Shown piece by piece: positions 42,767-54,383 of a stretch of 64,000 nucleotides of DNA. The stretch is taken from the NCBI GenBank assembly GCA_009823505.1, contig VZQC01013287.1, forward strand, positions 3,020,232 to 3,084,231, in the 5' to 3' direction. Position numbers and translations under genes: made by a program. The stretch comes from Rhizomys pruinosus. Its lineage: Eukaryota; Chordata; Mammalia; Rodentia; Spalacidae. Numbering within the stretch: the first letter of the stretch is position 1; every line of letters starts with the position of its first letter. Below the pieces are notes generated by a model. That model was not told where the DNA came from, made no database searches, and worked only from the letters and a program-made list of their open reading frames with translations.

Positions 42767-42876
42767 TTTTTTTTTTTTTGTCTTTTTGAGACAGGGTTTC
42801 CCTTTAGTCCTAGCTATCCCAGAACTCACTATGTAGACTAGGCTGGCCTTGAACTCACAGAGATCCACCTGTCTCT
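42767..42876 (-). repeat. B1 SINE, 5'-truncated
   Basis: The complement of the B1 3' part (TTTTTGAGACAGGGTTTCCC, then ACTAGGCTGGCCTTGAACTC) breaks off at GATCCACCTGTCTC. Flanked by TACACAAT repeats (42759-42766 and 42877-42884). Confidence 0.88.
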
Positions 42877-42884
42877 TACACAAT

Positions 42885-43864
42885 CTTTTAAAACTTTTTG
42901 GAAAGTGCACAAAAGGGTACTTTTATGCTCAGTTGGTGAGAAATTCTGTCTCATTGGGGGCCGGATTTTCTCTCATACGTAGTTTCATCTTGATTAATAT
43001 TTTGACAAGATTGTCTTCTAGAATGTACTTTGATTTTGATCAAGTAACTTGTCATTTGAAATTTGCAGTGTTACTGTCTAACTTGGAGACCATGATAACG
43101 TTATGGTTTATAAACGAGATTAGCAGAAAAGGCAAAACTGTGGTTTTACTGATTTGTAAAAACCATCAACCAGTCATCCAATCAAAGCGCAGCGATTTTA
43201 AACCACTGTGCTTAAGCAAGTTTTTCATTACCAGACCTGTTTTTGTCTCTCTTCCCTCCTGACTCCTCACAGCCATTCTGTGAATTAGGTGATTCTTATT
43301 TCCACCCCACTTTATCAGCGCAGATTTGGAGGTTACAAAGAAGTCAGTGGTTGCGGCAGCCAGTGCTGGTGAATGCTCACACTGTCCAGTAGAGGGCCGT
43401 GCTGCACCTCTCCCTCTCTCTCCCTGGGCACCTCTCTCCAGTCCTTTGAATTGGCTTTGGATCATTTGTTGGCAGTTTGTTCTAATAGAACAGGCACAAT
43501 GGCGTAAGAATTTAAAATTTTAAGCACCAAAGCCGTTGTATAATTGTATAGCATCATTGTGGCTGGCTGACCTGCGTAGATGCGAAACCCCGTTGTGTAA
43601 TTGCCCATGCAAATTTGAGCAATGTGTACAGACACTTGGACCCAGCATTTGGCGGCAGACTGTTCTGCCTCCAGAAAACCTTTAATAATTCCAAGAACCT
43701 TTTGTTATTTAAAAACTGCTATGCCAGTATCCCTCTCATAGAGGCAAACATCACCGATGAACTAAGGTTAATGGGCAAAACTAGCAGTCATAATTTAAAT
43801 GGTAGGTATTTGAAATCAAGCATCCTTCTTCCAGCCTCTCTCAAAAGAAAGATTGTTCCAGAGT
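42885..43864. other. Single-copy DNA between Ttc30a and the inferred Pde11a end
   Basis: No recognised repeat. The 137-codon frame at 42849-43262 starts in a SINE and is unsupported. A CTCF-like motif lies at 43386-43397. Confidence 0.45.
43386..43397 (+). promoter_or_regulatory. CTCF-like motif between Ttc30a and Pde11a
   Basis: CCAGTAGAGGGC matches the core CCASYAGRKGGC exactly. It lies in repeat-free DNA about 0.5 kb past the inferred Pde11a polyadenylation site. Motif match only. Confidence 0.4.
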
Positions 43865-46800
43865 TTTAGTTAAACATTAAACACTTTTATTACAAACAAG
43901 GATTTTTAGTTTTCTTAAAGCATTCTGTTTCAAAGCCACGGGTTAGTTGCTTGTGAAATGGCCAAGCAGCCTTTAACCAGTATCAGCCTGGGACTTTATA
44001 CAAAGGGAATGGCTTCAAACAACTCAGTCAAAGACATACTTCCCTTCTTTTGTGTAAAACAACAATAATTAGGAAGCAAGGCAGCAGGGATCGCTGTACA
44101 TCAAAATAAAATGGCAACAGCAACAGCCCACCAAGGGGATGGGACTCAGTAAAACCTAGCCACGCTATGCTGTGTTTTCAAAATGATCTAAATATGATTT
44201 AATGAAGATTCTAACACACATATACACACAGAAATGAATACAAATAAGTGATGGCCTGGAAGAACACATTTTTCACAGCAAGTACCTCATTTACTTAATA
44301 GACATTTTGTACCAATGTATACATTCAGTGACATTGGTTGGTATAGATTGATATACAACTTGTTTTTAGCACTGTTGAGAAATGTACAAACATGCAGGAC
44401 ATTCAAAATTAAAAGTGTGCACAGTGTGAAATCACCAGCTGAGGAAAATGGGGTGACAGACAATACAAGCACCACACTGGGTGCCCCTAAATTGAAAACC
44501 TCTTTTTTTTTTTTTTTTCTCTGCCATCTGTGTGCTTTATACTATTCTTGTTCACTTAGGAAGCTTATGAAATTTTTGCCTTCTCATTGCCAGACTTAAC
44601 CTTGAAATTCTTAGTCACTTAAATTTTGGGAGCTTTTTTACAGCATGTGGCAGAATAACAATTCTAGACCATTATTCTGAAGCAGATAATGAAACTTCAC
44701 TAAAGGTGGCACACCAGAGCTTTTGCAGCCCCAAATTTATTTTGTTCTGTTGCTAGTTCCTGTAATGAATCCTTTTTAAACTTTTCCCACATTAACACAT
44801 TTTTCCAAGCAATGTTTAGATTTCAGGTCTATTTGAGGGAAATCGTTTAACCCTATTATTGGTAATAATGTGTTTTGTTTTTTTTTTTTTCTTTCTGTAA
44901 TTCACAGGAGTCAGCAAAAAATGGACTTAAAAATAATTGTACTGCAAAGTAAATTGAGCAGACTCAGTTGAATGACTTTAGCTAAGTCAATAAAGTTTGA
45001 TAAACTTTAGACAGAAGGAAATGGAATTCTAGCAACATACTATTGCTACTGCATAAATACAAAAAATTTTAAGATTATTTTTAATCCAAGATACTTGAAA
45101 ATATAAAATACCTGGAAGCACTTGGGGACCTCAAAGTTTAGAAGCAGAGGGAACTCATATACGGTTTTAAATTTTCTTGACTCTTTATAAGTTTATTTCT
45201 AAATTAATGACTCCCATAGGAGATACACAGATATGAGATCATCTAAAATAATTCTTCATGACATACTTTGTAAAATAATATTAATAAAACATGTATCAAT
45301 GACCACATCTTTCACAGTCACTAGAAGCAGGCTTTTTGTAGGTTGTTTTTATGTCTATGTATGTAAATTTTGATTTTGTTTCAGTGAGATGATGAATACT
45401 ATAGGGTTGCTCCTATTTTATTTGAGAAGAATAAAATTATCTGGAAGAATTTTCAAAGGCAAAGTATAGCTTGGTTCTTTGATGCATAAACAGAATAACA
45501 GTCAGTGCTTTTATTTAACAGAGGGAAAACCTGTGGCCTGTGGAATCCCAAGATGACAGGTCCAGCCAGCTAGGAGGGAGTTCTGGTCTACTGTGTGCTG
45601 GTAGGTATCCTTGGCTGTGTGCCAAGCTGCCCTTACCCACCAGGATTTCCTGTTTTCTTCTAAGTTGTGCATGTATTGTCTACATATTGACTAATATGAA
45701 TATAATTTCTGAAAAAATATATCTCATAGAAAAAGGAGGATGAAGTCACCTCAACTGTTAATGCCAAGAGACCAGAGGAAGCAAACAATCTGGTCAGTTT
45801 GAGGTTTTACAAGAAAGCTCACATTCCAAACTCCTTCCTCCAATAGGAAATAACATTAATGATGACTGGGAAGTTGTCTCTCTGCACTTTGGAAAAGCAG
45901 AATACAGGGAACATCACATTCTTGGGAAACAAATTATTTTACAAAGGAATTAAAATGACCTCTAAGTCCCAGGGATCTAACCTCTATCCTCTAGGATCAC
46001 AACACAAGGAGGGCTGTCACCCAGTCTTCCACTGCTCCACAGTCATGGAGGAACAGACCCGTGGCATTAGTCAGCAGTTTCTGAATCTTGACCCACAATA
46101 GGAAAGATACCCAGAGACAGGAGAAATAGATGGAGGCAATTACAAACAGCTACTTGATTGATGGTTGACATTGTCAGGGCTCCACTGTATGGCAGATTGC
46201 AATGGTGTTGAACTCCCCTTGCTACCAGTGGATGTTGCTATTGGCAACCGTGCAGTGAAGCCAATAAAAAGGCAAGAAAATGAGAGGAAAACTCAACCTT
46301 AGTGGAAGCTGTAGGGTTTGTGCTATAAATTATGTTCCCCTTAGCAATATATAGCATAAGCATACGGCATCATGGCCTGCAGCCCCTGAAAGACCCGGGT
46401 CCAGCTTATCCTAAAACACATTCCTAAATATTTTTGCTGTAGATGGGCTGGTATCCGTTTGTCTATCTATTCTTTTATTGTTAGGAAAGATAACAGGTGT
46501 GGGCTCATCACTGCCTCACAAGGACTCAATTCCCGCCTGTGATATAAATGTGACGTGGTGCAGAACACAGAAACACCTGCAGTGCTTGGGAGCTGCAGAC
46601 GAAGGACGATCCTGCAGACGCCTGCCCTGACTCCACCCAGCCTTTGTTCCTCACCTGAAGGAGGGAAGACAGGCCTGCAGAAGCTATTTTCCTTTATAGC
46701 GGAGTGATTCAGAAAACTGGCTTAATAAAATCCATAAATCTCAACAGCCTCCTCTTACCTGCTCTGCGGAGGCAATTTTTCCTGCGCTCATTTTCTCCGC

Positions 46801-48731
46801 CAGGTTCTCCAGTCTCCCCGCAGACACAGCCGTAAAGGACAGCTGGGAACATTATTTTTTAGAGCTCCCACGCCCTCTTCTCTCCGTCAAACCCCTCCCT
46901 GCGCAGTTGTCTCTCTTTCCTGCGCAATTGATGACAGGATGCTGCACCCTCATTTTTTTTTGGCTGGAAGTGCCATCTTTCTTTCTTTGGACTGACTTTC
47001 ACCTTTCCTTTAGTAGTTCTTTTAACCACCAGCCCTAGTCCCTGTCTTTCTTGTAGTGGTTTTCTTATTTCTCCTCTTCCCTGCCCTTTGCCTGGTTTGT
47101 GATTTTATTTTGTTTCTTGCCATAACAAAGCTGCCTTCCTTGTACTGATCACAGCCTCCTTCACTTCTCTTTTGGCCCCTTCATTTGATCTAACTAACCC
47201 ATCTTCAGAGACTTCCCACATATCTTCTCTGTACCACAAAAGAAATGCCCCTTTTGAAACCTTGTCCCTATTTCTTTGGGATTTGAGTAGAGTTGGTAAT
47301 TGATAGTGGTCAGTAAAAGAACAAAAATACTTGATAAGTGCTTACTTTTTTTTTCAGTGCTGGAATGAATCTCAGCTTTCATTGTCATCCAGGGATTTTT
47401 CAAAGTCCTCAGAGTCCCTTTGTGGAGCACCATGTATGTGACCAGAGACAAAACTGCAGGAGCTCAGGACCCACAAGTCCTGCTTCAAACAGACTTCGAC
47501 TTTTAGATTTCTTATGTCTTGGGGGTTCTTCGAAGTTTTATTTGAAAAAGAGTCTTAAGGTTAAGGTGTGTGAAAATAATGTATGAGTGCAACCTCATTT
47601 GACAAGTGAGGAGATAAAGTTTAGTGACCTATCCGAAGGTACCCCGCTAATGCTGTGGAGGCAGAACTGCATCTCAGTTCAGTGTTCTTTGGATCTGACA
47701 GACCCTACCTGTCTCTCAGGTAAAATAGGCAGCAAAGCATCTTTCTAGCCATCACATCTATTAAATATAGTTAATTTTCATCTATTATAGACCTGATTTC
47801 CTATAGAATATAGGTTTATAGACTGTTAATTTCTCAGCCTTTCCAGTATTTTTTTCTTCCATTTCCAGAAAAGCCTGAAGTTGAGCCTTTTGCTTTATGT
47901 TATCTACTGGTAGCAACCTTAAATTTCATCACCAGCTGTTATCACTTCAAGCTAGTCCATGCTTAGTTTCCATGGCTCTGTTGGAAACAGTTCCAATGTT
48001 CATATGTCACTTGCAGTACATGGGGTATAGATTCCCTTCATCTTAGCATTAATGAAATCTATTAATCCATTCCTCCTAGGAAAAGGCTTGGTCTACAATG
48101 AAGACTGAATTTACAAACCTTGAAAAAGGGGACCATAATCTCAATATAGAGTTACAAATCTTGTGTAGACACCAATTACACAAACGCATTTACAGTTTTC
48201 TTACTATGGACCTTTTTGGAAAATTGAGATTGGTTGGTAATAATCAGGATATTAACTTTATCTTTTCCACAGGTGATTTCAAAGGCTGTAGTGCATCATT
48301 AAGAAGCTGGAGGATTAAACATAAAATACCTCTATAGGATACCAATGTGGGTTCTTCGTGCAGGCTGGCACACAAGCCTGCTCCAGGAGATGCTGCAAAG
48401 GCAGGCAGGGTTTGGCTTATGACAGAAAAGTGCCATATACAAAATGAAGCAGTGTTGATGACACTTATACTTCTGTGTCCCCATAACTCGGGTTGAGTGA
48501 GGCTGATGGTCCTTAGATCCAGGGCTTCAAACCAGTCCTGTGCCCAGAGCTATTGTCTCAGCTGGTGTGGGTTCATCAAGGAAAGTTGAAGGTCAAGCTC
48601 ACTCTCCCGCCTCCCCCTTTGTCCTTCCATTCTGCTGTGGACCATACTTCCTGCCAAGTCAGGGCATGCTTCTCAGCCAGGCCATGCTGAAGTGGACCCT
48701 TCAGGCCAGGGCCTGCCACAGCAGCTCTAGT
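43865..48731 (-). other. Pde11a: Pde11a 3' UTR (inferred)
   Basis: About 4.9 kb downstream of the Pde11a stop codon. It is almost free of SINEs and LINEs, unlike the rest of the window, as long conserved 3' UTRs often are. On the minus strand AATAAA occurs at 43891-43886 near the far end; other hexamers occur inside, e.g. near 44740 and 45415. Its T-rich runs near 44500-44520 and 44877-44891 read as A-rich on the transcript strand. The extent is an inference from the exon position and repeat depletion. Confidence 0.5.
43886..43891 (-). terminator. Candidate Pde11a polyadenylation signal
   Basis: AATAAA on the minus strand within the repeat-poor block, placed so that the 3' UTR would be about 4.9 kb. 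The choice among several hexamers is a guess. Confidence 0.35.
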
Positions 48732-48902
48732 TTACTTGCTGCCCTCCCCTGCCACCACAAGGCTGGCAGGGGCTGGGGAGGCAGGGGCTGGGGTGGCAGC
48801 CGAGACCCGCGGTCTTTTGTGGTGCAGCTCTTCCCACTTCCTCCGGTTGGCAGCCACTGAATCCAGCATGGGCTTCAGTTTTGTGTTGACCTTCACCAGG
48901 GC
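48732..48902 (-). CDS. Pde11a: Phosphodiesterase 11A, last coding exon (partial gene)
   Basis: On the minus strand an AG acceptor (TTTTAG) at 48908-48903 is followed by an in-phase reading of ALVKVNTKLKPMLDSVA and then RKWEELHHKR. This is the recognisable C-terminal end of PDE11A, just after the catalytic domain. It ends in TAA at 48734-48732: 56 residues plus stop. PDE11A is a dual cAMP/cGMP phosphodiesterase; this exon carries the last helix of the catalytic domain and the C-terminal tail. The tail differs from the human one I know: it is Ala/Pro-rich, partly because a 15-bp unit is duplicated (48765-48779 and 48780-48794). The upstream exon was not found in the window. It may lie in the gap at 59629-60626 or beyond 64 kb. 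Confidence 0.9.
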   Translation of the reverse strand, partial: ALVKVNTKLKPMLDSVAANRRKWEELHHKRPRVSAATPAPASPAPASLVVAGEGSK

Positions 48903-49853
48903 CTAAAACAAGAGATGGTGGAGAGAGAGGATCCTGGGTTACATCAGTAACATATGATCTTCCTCCTTTCATTTAGAAGGAGAGCAGAAACTAGTTATGT
49001 GAAATAAAATGGTTACCTTGGTAAACTTGAATTACTTATGAGAAGCGAATCGAGCATGCATCCAATACTGATATATTGTATTAACAGAGCTTCTGAAGAG
49101 AATGGAAATGATAGACAATGTAAATGTATATGACTCCAGGGAAAGCCAGCTTTGCAGACTCCTATCATTTTACAACCATATTGAACAAGTCAGGAGACAA
49201 GAAACACATTTCAGCTCATACATATCTACTAATATGAGTGTCTTTGCCTGCCAGAGAGGACTCTGTGAACTTAAATTTTTTACAAAAGTAAAATGGCTCT
49301 GCTATAGATGCTCCTGGGTCAACTTTCCTGAATACGAAAAGTCAGGTAAATTCTTGATATAAGAAAGACTCAGTTTCCAAATGTAAAAGGTCTGGTGGCC
49401 ATCTGAATGATGAATGATGAATGATGTGAAAGGCAACGTTGTCCTGCGCATGCTCCTCCAAGGGGCTAGAGATCTTCAGGGGGTAGAAGCTAGCCAGACA
49501 ACTGACAGGACTGTTCTTCTCCTAGAACCTGCTTTTCCTTTCATCTGGTGAGCCTGGCTGTCTTATGCTAGCAGCAAGCTCCCGTAGTTACCTTTCATCT
49601 GGTGAGCCTGGCTGTCTTATGCTAGCAGCAAGCTCCCGTAGTTACCTTTCTCCATGATCTCCACCTCAGTGTTTTAGCCCTAACATTGCTTCTAACTCTA
49701 ATATCTATTTTTACTCTAATAGGTACATATATGGAAACATATATGATTTTTACTATCTAGGGGTCTTTATGGGGTGTATTTATCCACCAATTAAAGAATT
49801 AAAAGGCAGGAAAAAAATCTCAGACATAGCAAAAATTAACATGTAACAACAGG
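48903..49853 (-). other. Pde11a intron, single-copy, with a 54-bp tandem duplication
   Basis: Intronic by position. No SINE seen. The unit at 49537-49590 is repeated exactly at 49591-49644. Confidence 0.6.
49537..49644. repeat. Exact 54-bp tandem duplication (two copies)
   Basis: Both copies begin CCTTTCATCTGGTGAGCCTG and end CCCGTAGTTA, with no differences. A third partial start (CCTTTC) follows. Identity suggests recent slippage, or an assembly doubling. Confidence 0.95.
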
Positions 49854-49867
49854 CAACAAATTTTATT

Positions 49868-50152
49868 CTTTTTTTTTTAAACACAACAAAACCTTTGGGA
49901 CTTTTTTTATTTTTTTTAATACTGGGTCTCCCTTTAGTCCCAGCTGGCATGGAGCTCGCTCTATAGACCAGGCTGGCCTTGAATCCACAGAGATCTACCT
50001 GCCTCTGCTTCCCAAGTGCTGGGATTAAAGGCATGTGCCACCACACCTGGCTTAAAGATGGTTCTTAGCTGCCATGTGGGTGCTGGGAATTGAACCTGGG
50101 TCCTCTGCAAGAGCAGTCAGTGCTCTTAACCACTGAGCCATCTCTCCAGCCC
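49868..50152 (-). repeat. Composite B3-B1 SINE
   Basis: On the minus strand a B3 head (50152 to about 50053) runs directly into a near-complete B1 (about 50052-49919) and an A-rich tail. One 14-bp direct repeat CAACAAATTTTATT (49854-49867 and 50153-50166) flanks the whole. No separate duplication surrounds the B1, so the fusion probably moved as a unit, in the manner of B4 (ID-B1) elements. Confidence 0.75.
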
Positions 50153-50167
50153 CAACAAATTTTATTT

Positions 50168-50169
<2 letters not shown>

Positions 50170-50220
<51 letters not shown>
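50170..50220. repeat. (AC)n microsatellite, 25 units
   Basis: Uninterrupted CA dinucleotides just past the composite SINE. Confidence 0.99.
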
Positions 50221-50223
<3 letters not shown>

Positions 50224-51152
50224 GGAGGCAGAGAGAATTCAGAAACTGAATATCCAAAACCTCTAGGAGGGTTTGGTCTTTTAAGAGTTTTTGATGGTAT
50301 GGGGCAGATCCTCTTTCCCTAGTTTTGGATTAGTCAATTTAAACAAAGGAGAGAGAGCCTGTAAGCCACAGCTCCAAGCTGAGCAATATGTCCAAGCCCG
50401 GCCTTGGTCTTATCTAAACTGTTCTATATAGGTCAGCTGGAAGAGGGGCAGGAAAGAGGGCTCCTGTCCTGCTGCAGAAGAAAAAGCCTTCAAGCCTCTG
50501 TCTCAGGTACAGGAGGACAGTCATTATCTTTGTTACTTATCAGTGGCGCTGTCTGCTTGTGCTGGATTGAGTCCCTCATTATGGAAAGGGAAAGGGGAGT
50601 GGAAGATGTAACAGAGATTTGGGGAGATCAAGGGAGAGAGGAAAGAAACATGAGGATGATTGATTAGTCAGGGCAAACGGGTTCCCAGGCTAGTGAAGCC
50701 AATGCTTGGAGGTCTTTACTTGCAGAAGATCCTTAGATTCTTCGAAGTATTTCCTTTTGCATTTAACTTTTTTTGAAGAGAAGAACCCCCCATCTCCTAT
50801 GATTCAGGCAGCTTCTGTCCTCACAAACCATGGATCGTCCCTGGCAGTAGAATGGTGGCTCTTTTAAATGTGATGCTCAGAATCCTGCAGCTTTCCCATC
50901 AGTGTCTATCCAGAGATGGGTGTTATGTGGTGGGCTGAGGATATCCCTCTGAAGCGCAGTGAGAACAGATTCGGGAAGCTCACACTAAAAGCAACAGATA
51001 AGCATCTTATAGGGCAAAGGAGCACAGAGTATACTCTGTCCAGTGGGGGGGGATCTCATTACTCTCTGCTTCACTGAATTTTTTCATTAAATCAAAAGTT
51101 TATAGAGTTCCTTTTGTTTCCTTTAAATGATAACTGTTTATTAATTTATTTA
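50221..51152. other. Single-copy intronic DNA
   Basis: No recognised repeat or exon. The 87-codon frame at 50404-50667 is unsupported. Confidence 0.45.
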
Positions 51153-51218
51153 ACTATGGTGTTAGGGATAAAACCTAGGGTCTTGCACATGCTAGCAAGC
51201 ACTTCATGTCCAGCTCCT
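51153..51218 (-). repeat. ID-type SINE fragment
   Basis: GGGATAAAACCTAGGGTCTT, then GCACATGCTAGCAAGCACTT, is the complement of the ID tRNA-like core (AAGTGCTTGCTAGCATGTGC). Diverged. Confidence 0.65.
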
Positions 51219-51409
51219 ATATTTTAAGACTTAAGTTTTATTATGAAAAAGTGGAGCAGATTTAACTAGAAAAAATGATTATTTACATCTATTAAGTATC
51301 TATACGCGACTATATATGTCAGTAAAGCCATTCACAAAGAACACATAACAAAGGGTCTAGAAGCCATTTTTTTTTTCTAGACAGCTTTTTTTTTTCTTAA
51401 AGGAAATAA

Positions 51410-51485
51410 AAGGCTAGGTATATACCTCAGTGGTAAAACCCTTCTCCAGCCCGAGAAAAGCCCTGGGTTCAGTTTCTTACAGTGG
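51410..51485 (+). repeat. ID-type SINE fragment
   Basis: GGCTAGGTATATACCTCAGT, then GGTAAAACCCTTCTCCAGCC and CCCTGGGTTCAGTTTC, follows the ID layout (ATAGCTCAGTGGTAGAGC / CCCTGGGTTCGATCC). Confidence 0.6.
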
Positions 51486-51539
51486 AAAAAGAAGATCTGG
51501 TTTATATTTTACCTTTAAAAACACAAACTTTCTCCTTTT

Positions 51540-51663
51540 TTTCCTTCCCTTCATCCATCCCTCCATTTCTCGCTCTTTCTTCTTCTTTCTTTCTTCTTTC
51601 TTTCTTTCTCTCTTTCTTCTTTCTCTCTCCCTTTCTTTCTTTCTCTCTCTCCCTTTATTTCTT

Positions 51664-51707
<44 letters not shown>

Positions 51708-51833
51708 TTTCTTTCGGGTCTCCCTATTACTAGCCTGCCTGGAAGTCACAATGTGGACCTCTATCTTGTAGAGATCTGCCTGTCTCTACTTCCCAAGGGG
51801 TGCGATTAAAGCCAAGAACCACCATACCCCATG
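51540..51833 (-). repeat. B1 SINE with tail expanded into a (TTTC)n pyrimidine tract
   Basis: A polypyrimidine tract of TTTC/CTTT and CTCT units (51540-51714) passes into the complement of a diverged B1 (GTCTCCCTATTACTAGCC to GCGATTAAAGCC). The tract sits where the B1 A tail belongs. The 113- and 90-codon frames across it are low-complexity artefacts. Confidence 0.8.
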
Positions 51834-51904
51834 TGAACGCTCTCCTTTGAAAACATGAAGGTTTTGTTTGTTTGGTTATTTTGGTTGACAAAAAATATGC
51901 AGTT

Positions 51905-52035
51905 TCTTAGCCTGGTGTAATCCCATCATTTGGGAGGCAGACATGCAGGAAGATTGTGAGTTGGAGGCTTGCTGGGGCTATAAACAGAGTTCAAGGGGTG
52001 TCTGGTCTAAAATGTAAAACCCTGTCTCAAATCCA
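51905..52035 (+). repeat. B1-like SINE, diverged
   Basis: GCCTGGTGTAATCCCATCAT, then TTGGGAGGCAGACATGCAGG and AACCCTGTCTCAAATCCAGCC, keeps the B1 order with many changes. It could be the B1 half of a B4. Confidence 0.65.
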
Positions 52036-52786
52036 GCCAACCAAATAACAAAAATAAATAAACCCCAAATCAAAACAAAACCAAAGCTTTTTCTCTCCTT
52101 TGTGTTTATTATTTCTTAGGTAGTATGTTAATTTTAAGAAATACAGAAACAATATGCTTAAAAGAAGTAGGAAAGAGCAGTAATTTGTAATCCTATAACT
52201 GACCAGGTAATCATGACTAACCTTTGATTTTTTTCTTTGATTTTGATTCCTCATATGTTCTCTAACTGGATAAATTATCTAAGCTCTAAGAAATGTTTAT
52301 GTGGTGTCATTTTAATAATAGTAGTTCACAAATGGGCAGAATCTAATGAGAATTTATGGAGTTTTAAGCACTTCGGCTTCCTGAGCCAGGGTCTCAAAGA
52401 AGTAAAAACCCTGTGACTGGATCAATGGGACCCACATAGACACCAGCATGTGCCAGAGACAGCAGCAGCTGCTGTATGTTCGCTTCATCACAGGCATTCT
52501 TCACAATGACTGTTTTTTTTTTTACACGTGACAAAACATGTCCCTCACTTGCTAAGGTCACAAAAGACTTTTAGTCTTTCCACTGCAGGGGAAATATAAG
52601 AACCCATATATAAAGTGAAGGGCTTCTTTGTAATCTTACTACTTGTTTTGGAAGCTATGAAGGACATCATTTTTCTTGAGTAAAAAAAATATTAGGGATC
52701 AGGCATCAATGTGGCATGTACAGAGTGGGTATACAGAGAAAGCTGTTGATGGTATAGCATAGACGGGGATCTGTTAGACAACAAAA
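52036..52786. other. Single-copy intronic DNA
   Basis: No recognised repeat or exon. Confidence 0.4.
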
Positions 52787-52970
52787 GCAGCTGGAGAAAT
52801 GACTCTTGCAGAGGACCCAGGTTCAACTTCTAGCACTCAAATGGTGGCTAACAACTCCAGTTTCAGGGGATTTGTCATCCTCTTCTGGGTTACACAGGCA
52901 TTGCATACACAGGTGCACTTACATGCAGGCAAAGAACTCATACAACATTAAATAAATAAATAAATAAATC
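52787..52970 (+). repeat. B3 SINE with internal deletion
   Basis: GCAGCTGGAGAAATGACTC jumps straight to TTGCAGAGGACCCAGGTTC, losing about 20 bases of the head. The remainder is a normal B3 and ends in (AAAT)n. Confidence 0.85.
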
Positions 52971-53159
52971 AAGAAGCAAAAACAAAGACTAAAATACACA
53001 TTTTGACTCTGTGTAGCTTTAACTCTTGTCACGAATCAGCTCAAATTGGTTAATAAGCTTGTTATCCATAGCTTTTAGAGTCAGCGATAGTGAGGAAGAT
53101 GCCGAAGATGGGAACTCCAGAGGACACCGAGTGCCACTGCTCTTGTCATTGGTTTGGAC

Positions 53160-53322
53160 TATGGGGACAAAAGTCAAAAAGACGGACACTGGGAGCTTCT
53201 TTTCTTCTGAGTGCTGGGATTATAGGCTTATGCCACTATACCCAGTTCTGTGAGGTACTGGGAAACTCAGGGCTTTAGGCACGCTAGATAAGCACTCTAC
53301 CAGGAAACCCCATCCGTAGCCT
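53160..53322 (-). repeat. B4-type SINE (ID plus B1), antisense
   Basis: A B1 3'-half complement (GAGTGCTGGGATTATAGGC) is followed by the complement of an ID head (GGGCTTTAGGCACGCTAGAT, then AAGCACTCTACCAGG). That is the B4 arrangement. Confidence 0.65.
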
Positions 53323-54352
53323 CTTTCTACTTCCTCATCTAGTCTTTCCTTCCTCTTACCCACCGCTTCTATCACACTTCACCTTGATTGTTTATAAAAA
53401 GCTCATGAATTCTGACACTTCTTTGAATGGAATCTTAATTTGTGTGGGGTTTCCTTATCCCTTGAAATTCAGGCAAACTTGAACTCAAATCTATTGCCTG
53501 CACTGGGCACCTTTAAACTCCTGCTCATGATTTCCAAGTCTTATTTCTTTGGGCTCTTTGAGTTCTTTCTTGAATCAATTTGCAATTGATTCCTCAATGC
53601 AAAATTCTACTTCCTTTGCAAGAAACCTAGTCACCCCAACATTTTGGATGACTCCTAATTCTGCTGAACACTAGACCTATCACCAAGAAGTGACCCACCA
53701 CTTCCTCATTCCTTCATATCTATCTCAAAGGCCTTAGTCTTCCTCCATGATGAAAATAATCTGATTTTCTCCTCAGCCTTGTCCCATGGCTTTCACATGG
53801 ACTTGCCCAGCTAGCCAGTCTGTTTTGCTCAAGTTCCCTGGAATTCTGATGAATTAAGTTTCTGACTCCCATTATATCAAGCTTCACATGGTAATTTTTT
53901 TCTATACAGCAATCAATAGAAGAAGGAACATTGGGCTGTGGGAGGTCAGCCTTTGGGAAGATGATACTCTCAGATTATTTGGGTTCTACTCTTCTGTGGC
54001 CACAGATTATAATAACCCTGGTTCCATGGAAACATGTTGCGGGTGGATCCCATTCATCACAAGGCAACAAAAGTTGAACACAGAATTAAATCACTGTAGC
54101 TTCTGCACAGCTCTTGAAAAGCTCTGTCCAGATGTGTTTTGTGTTTAAGGAATGGTCAACAGCAAAATCCTCCAGCTGGAAGAATAGCTTGTCCTGTTGA
54201 AATTGGTGGAATGTCCTTCCCCCAAGTACACTTCACATTACCTGTTAGTAAACTTGATACATTCCCCTTAAGCATCCGAATGAATCGTGAGATTCCTCTC
54301 TGGTTGAGGTAATACCCCTTTTCACATCAATGCCCAATAAATCTCAACCAGT

Positions 54353-54383
<31 letters not shown>

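Noticed and set aside
48540..48860. 106-codon plus-strand frame
   Set aside because: It overlaps the real Pde11a exon on the other strand and has no features of its own.
51430..51771. Phe/Ser/Leu-rich frame of 113 codons and its antisense partner
   Set aside because: It is a translation of a TTTC-type microsatellite attached to a B1.
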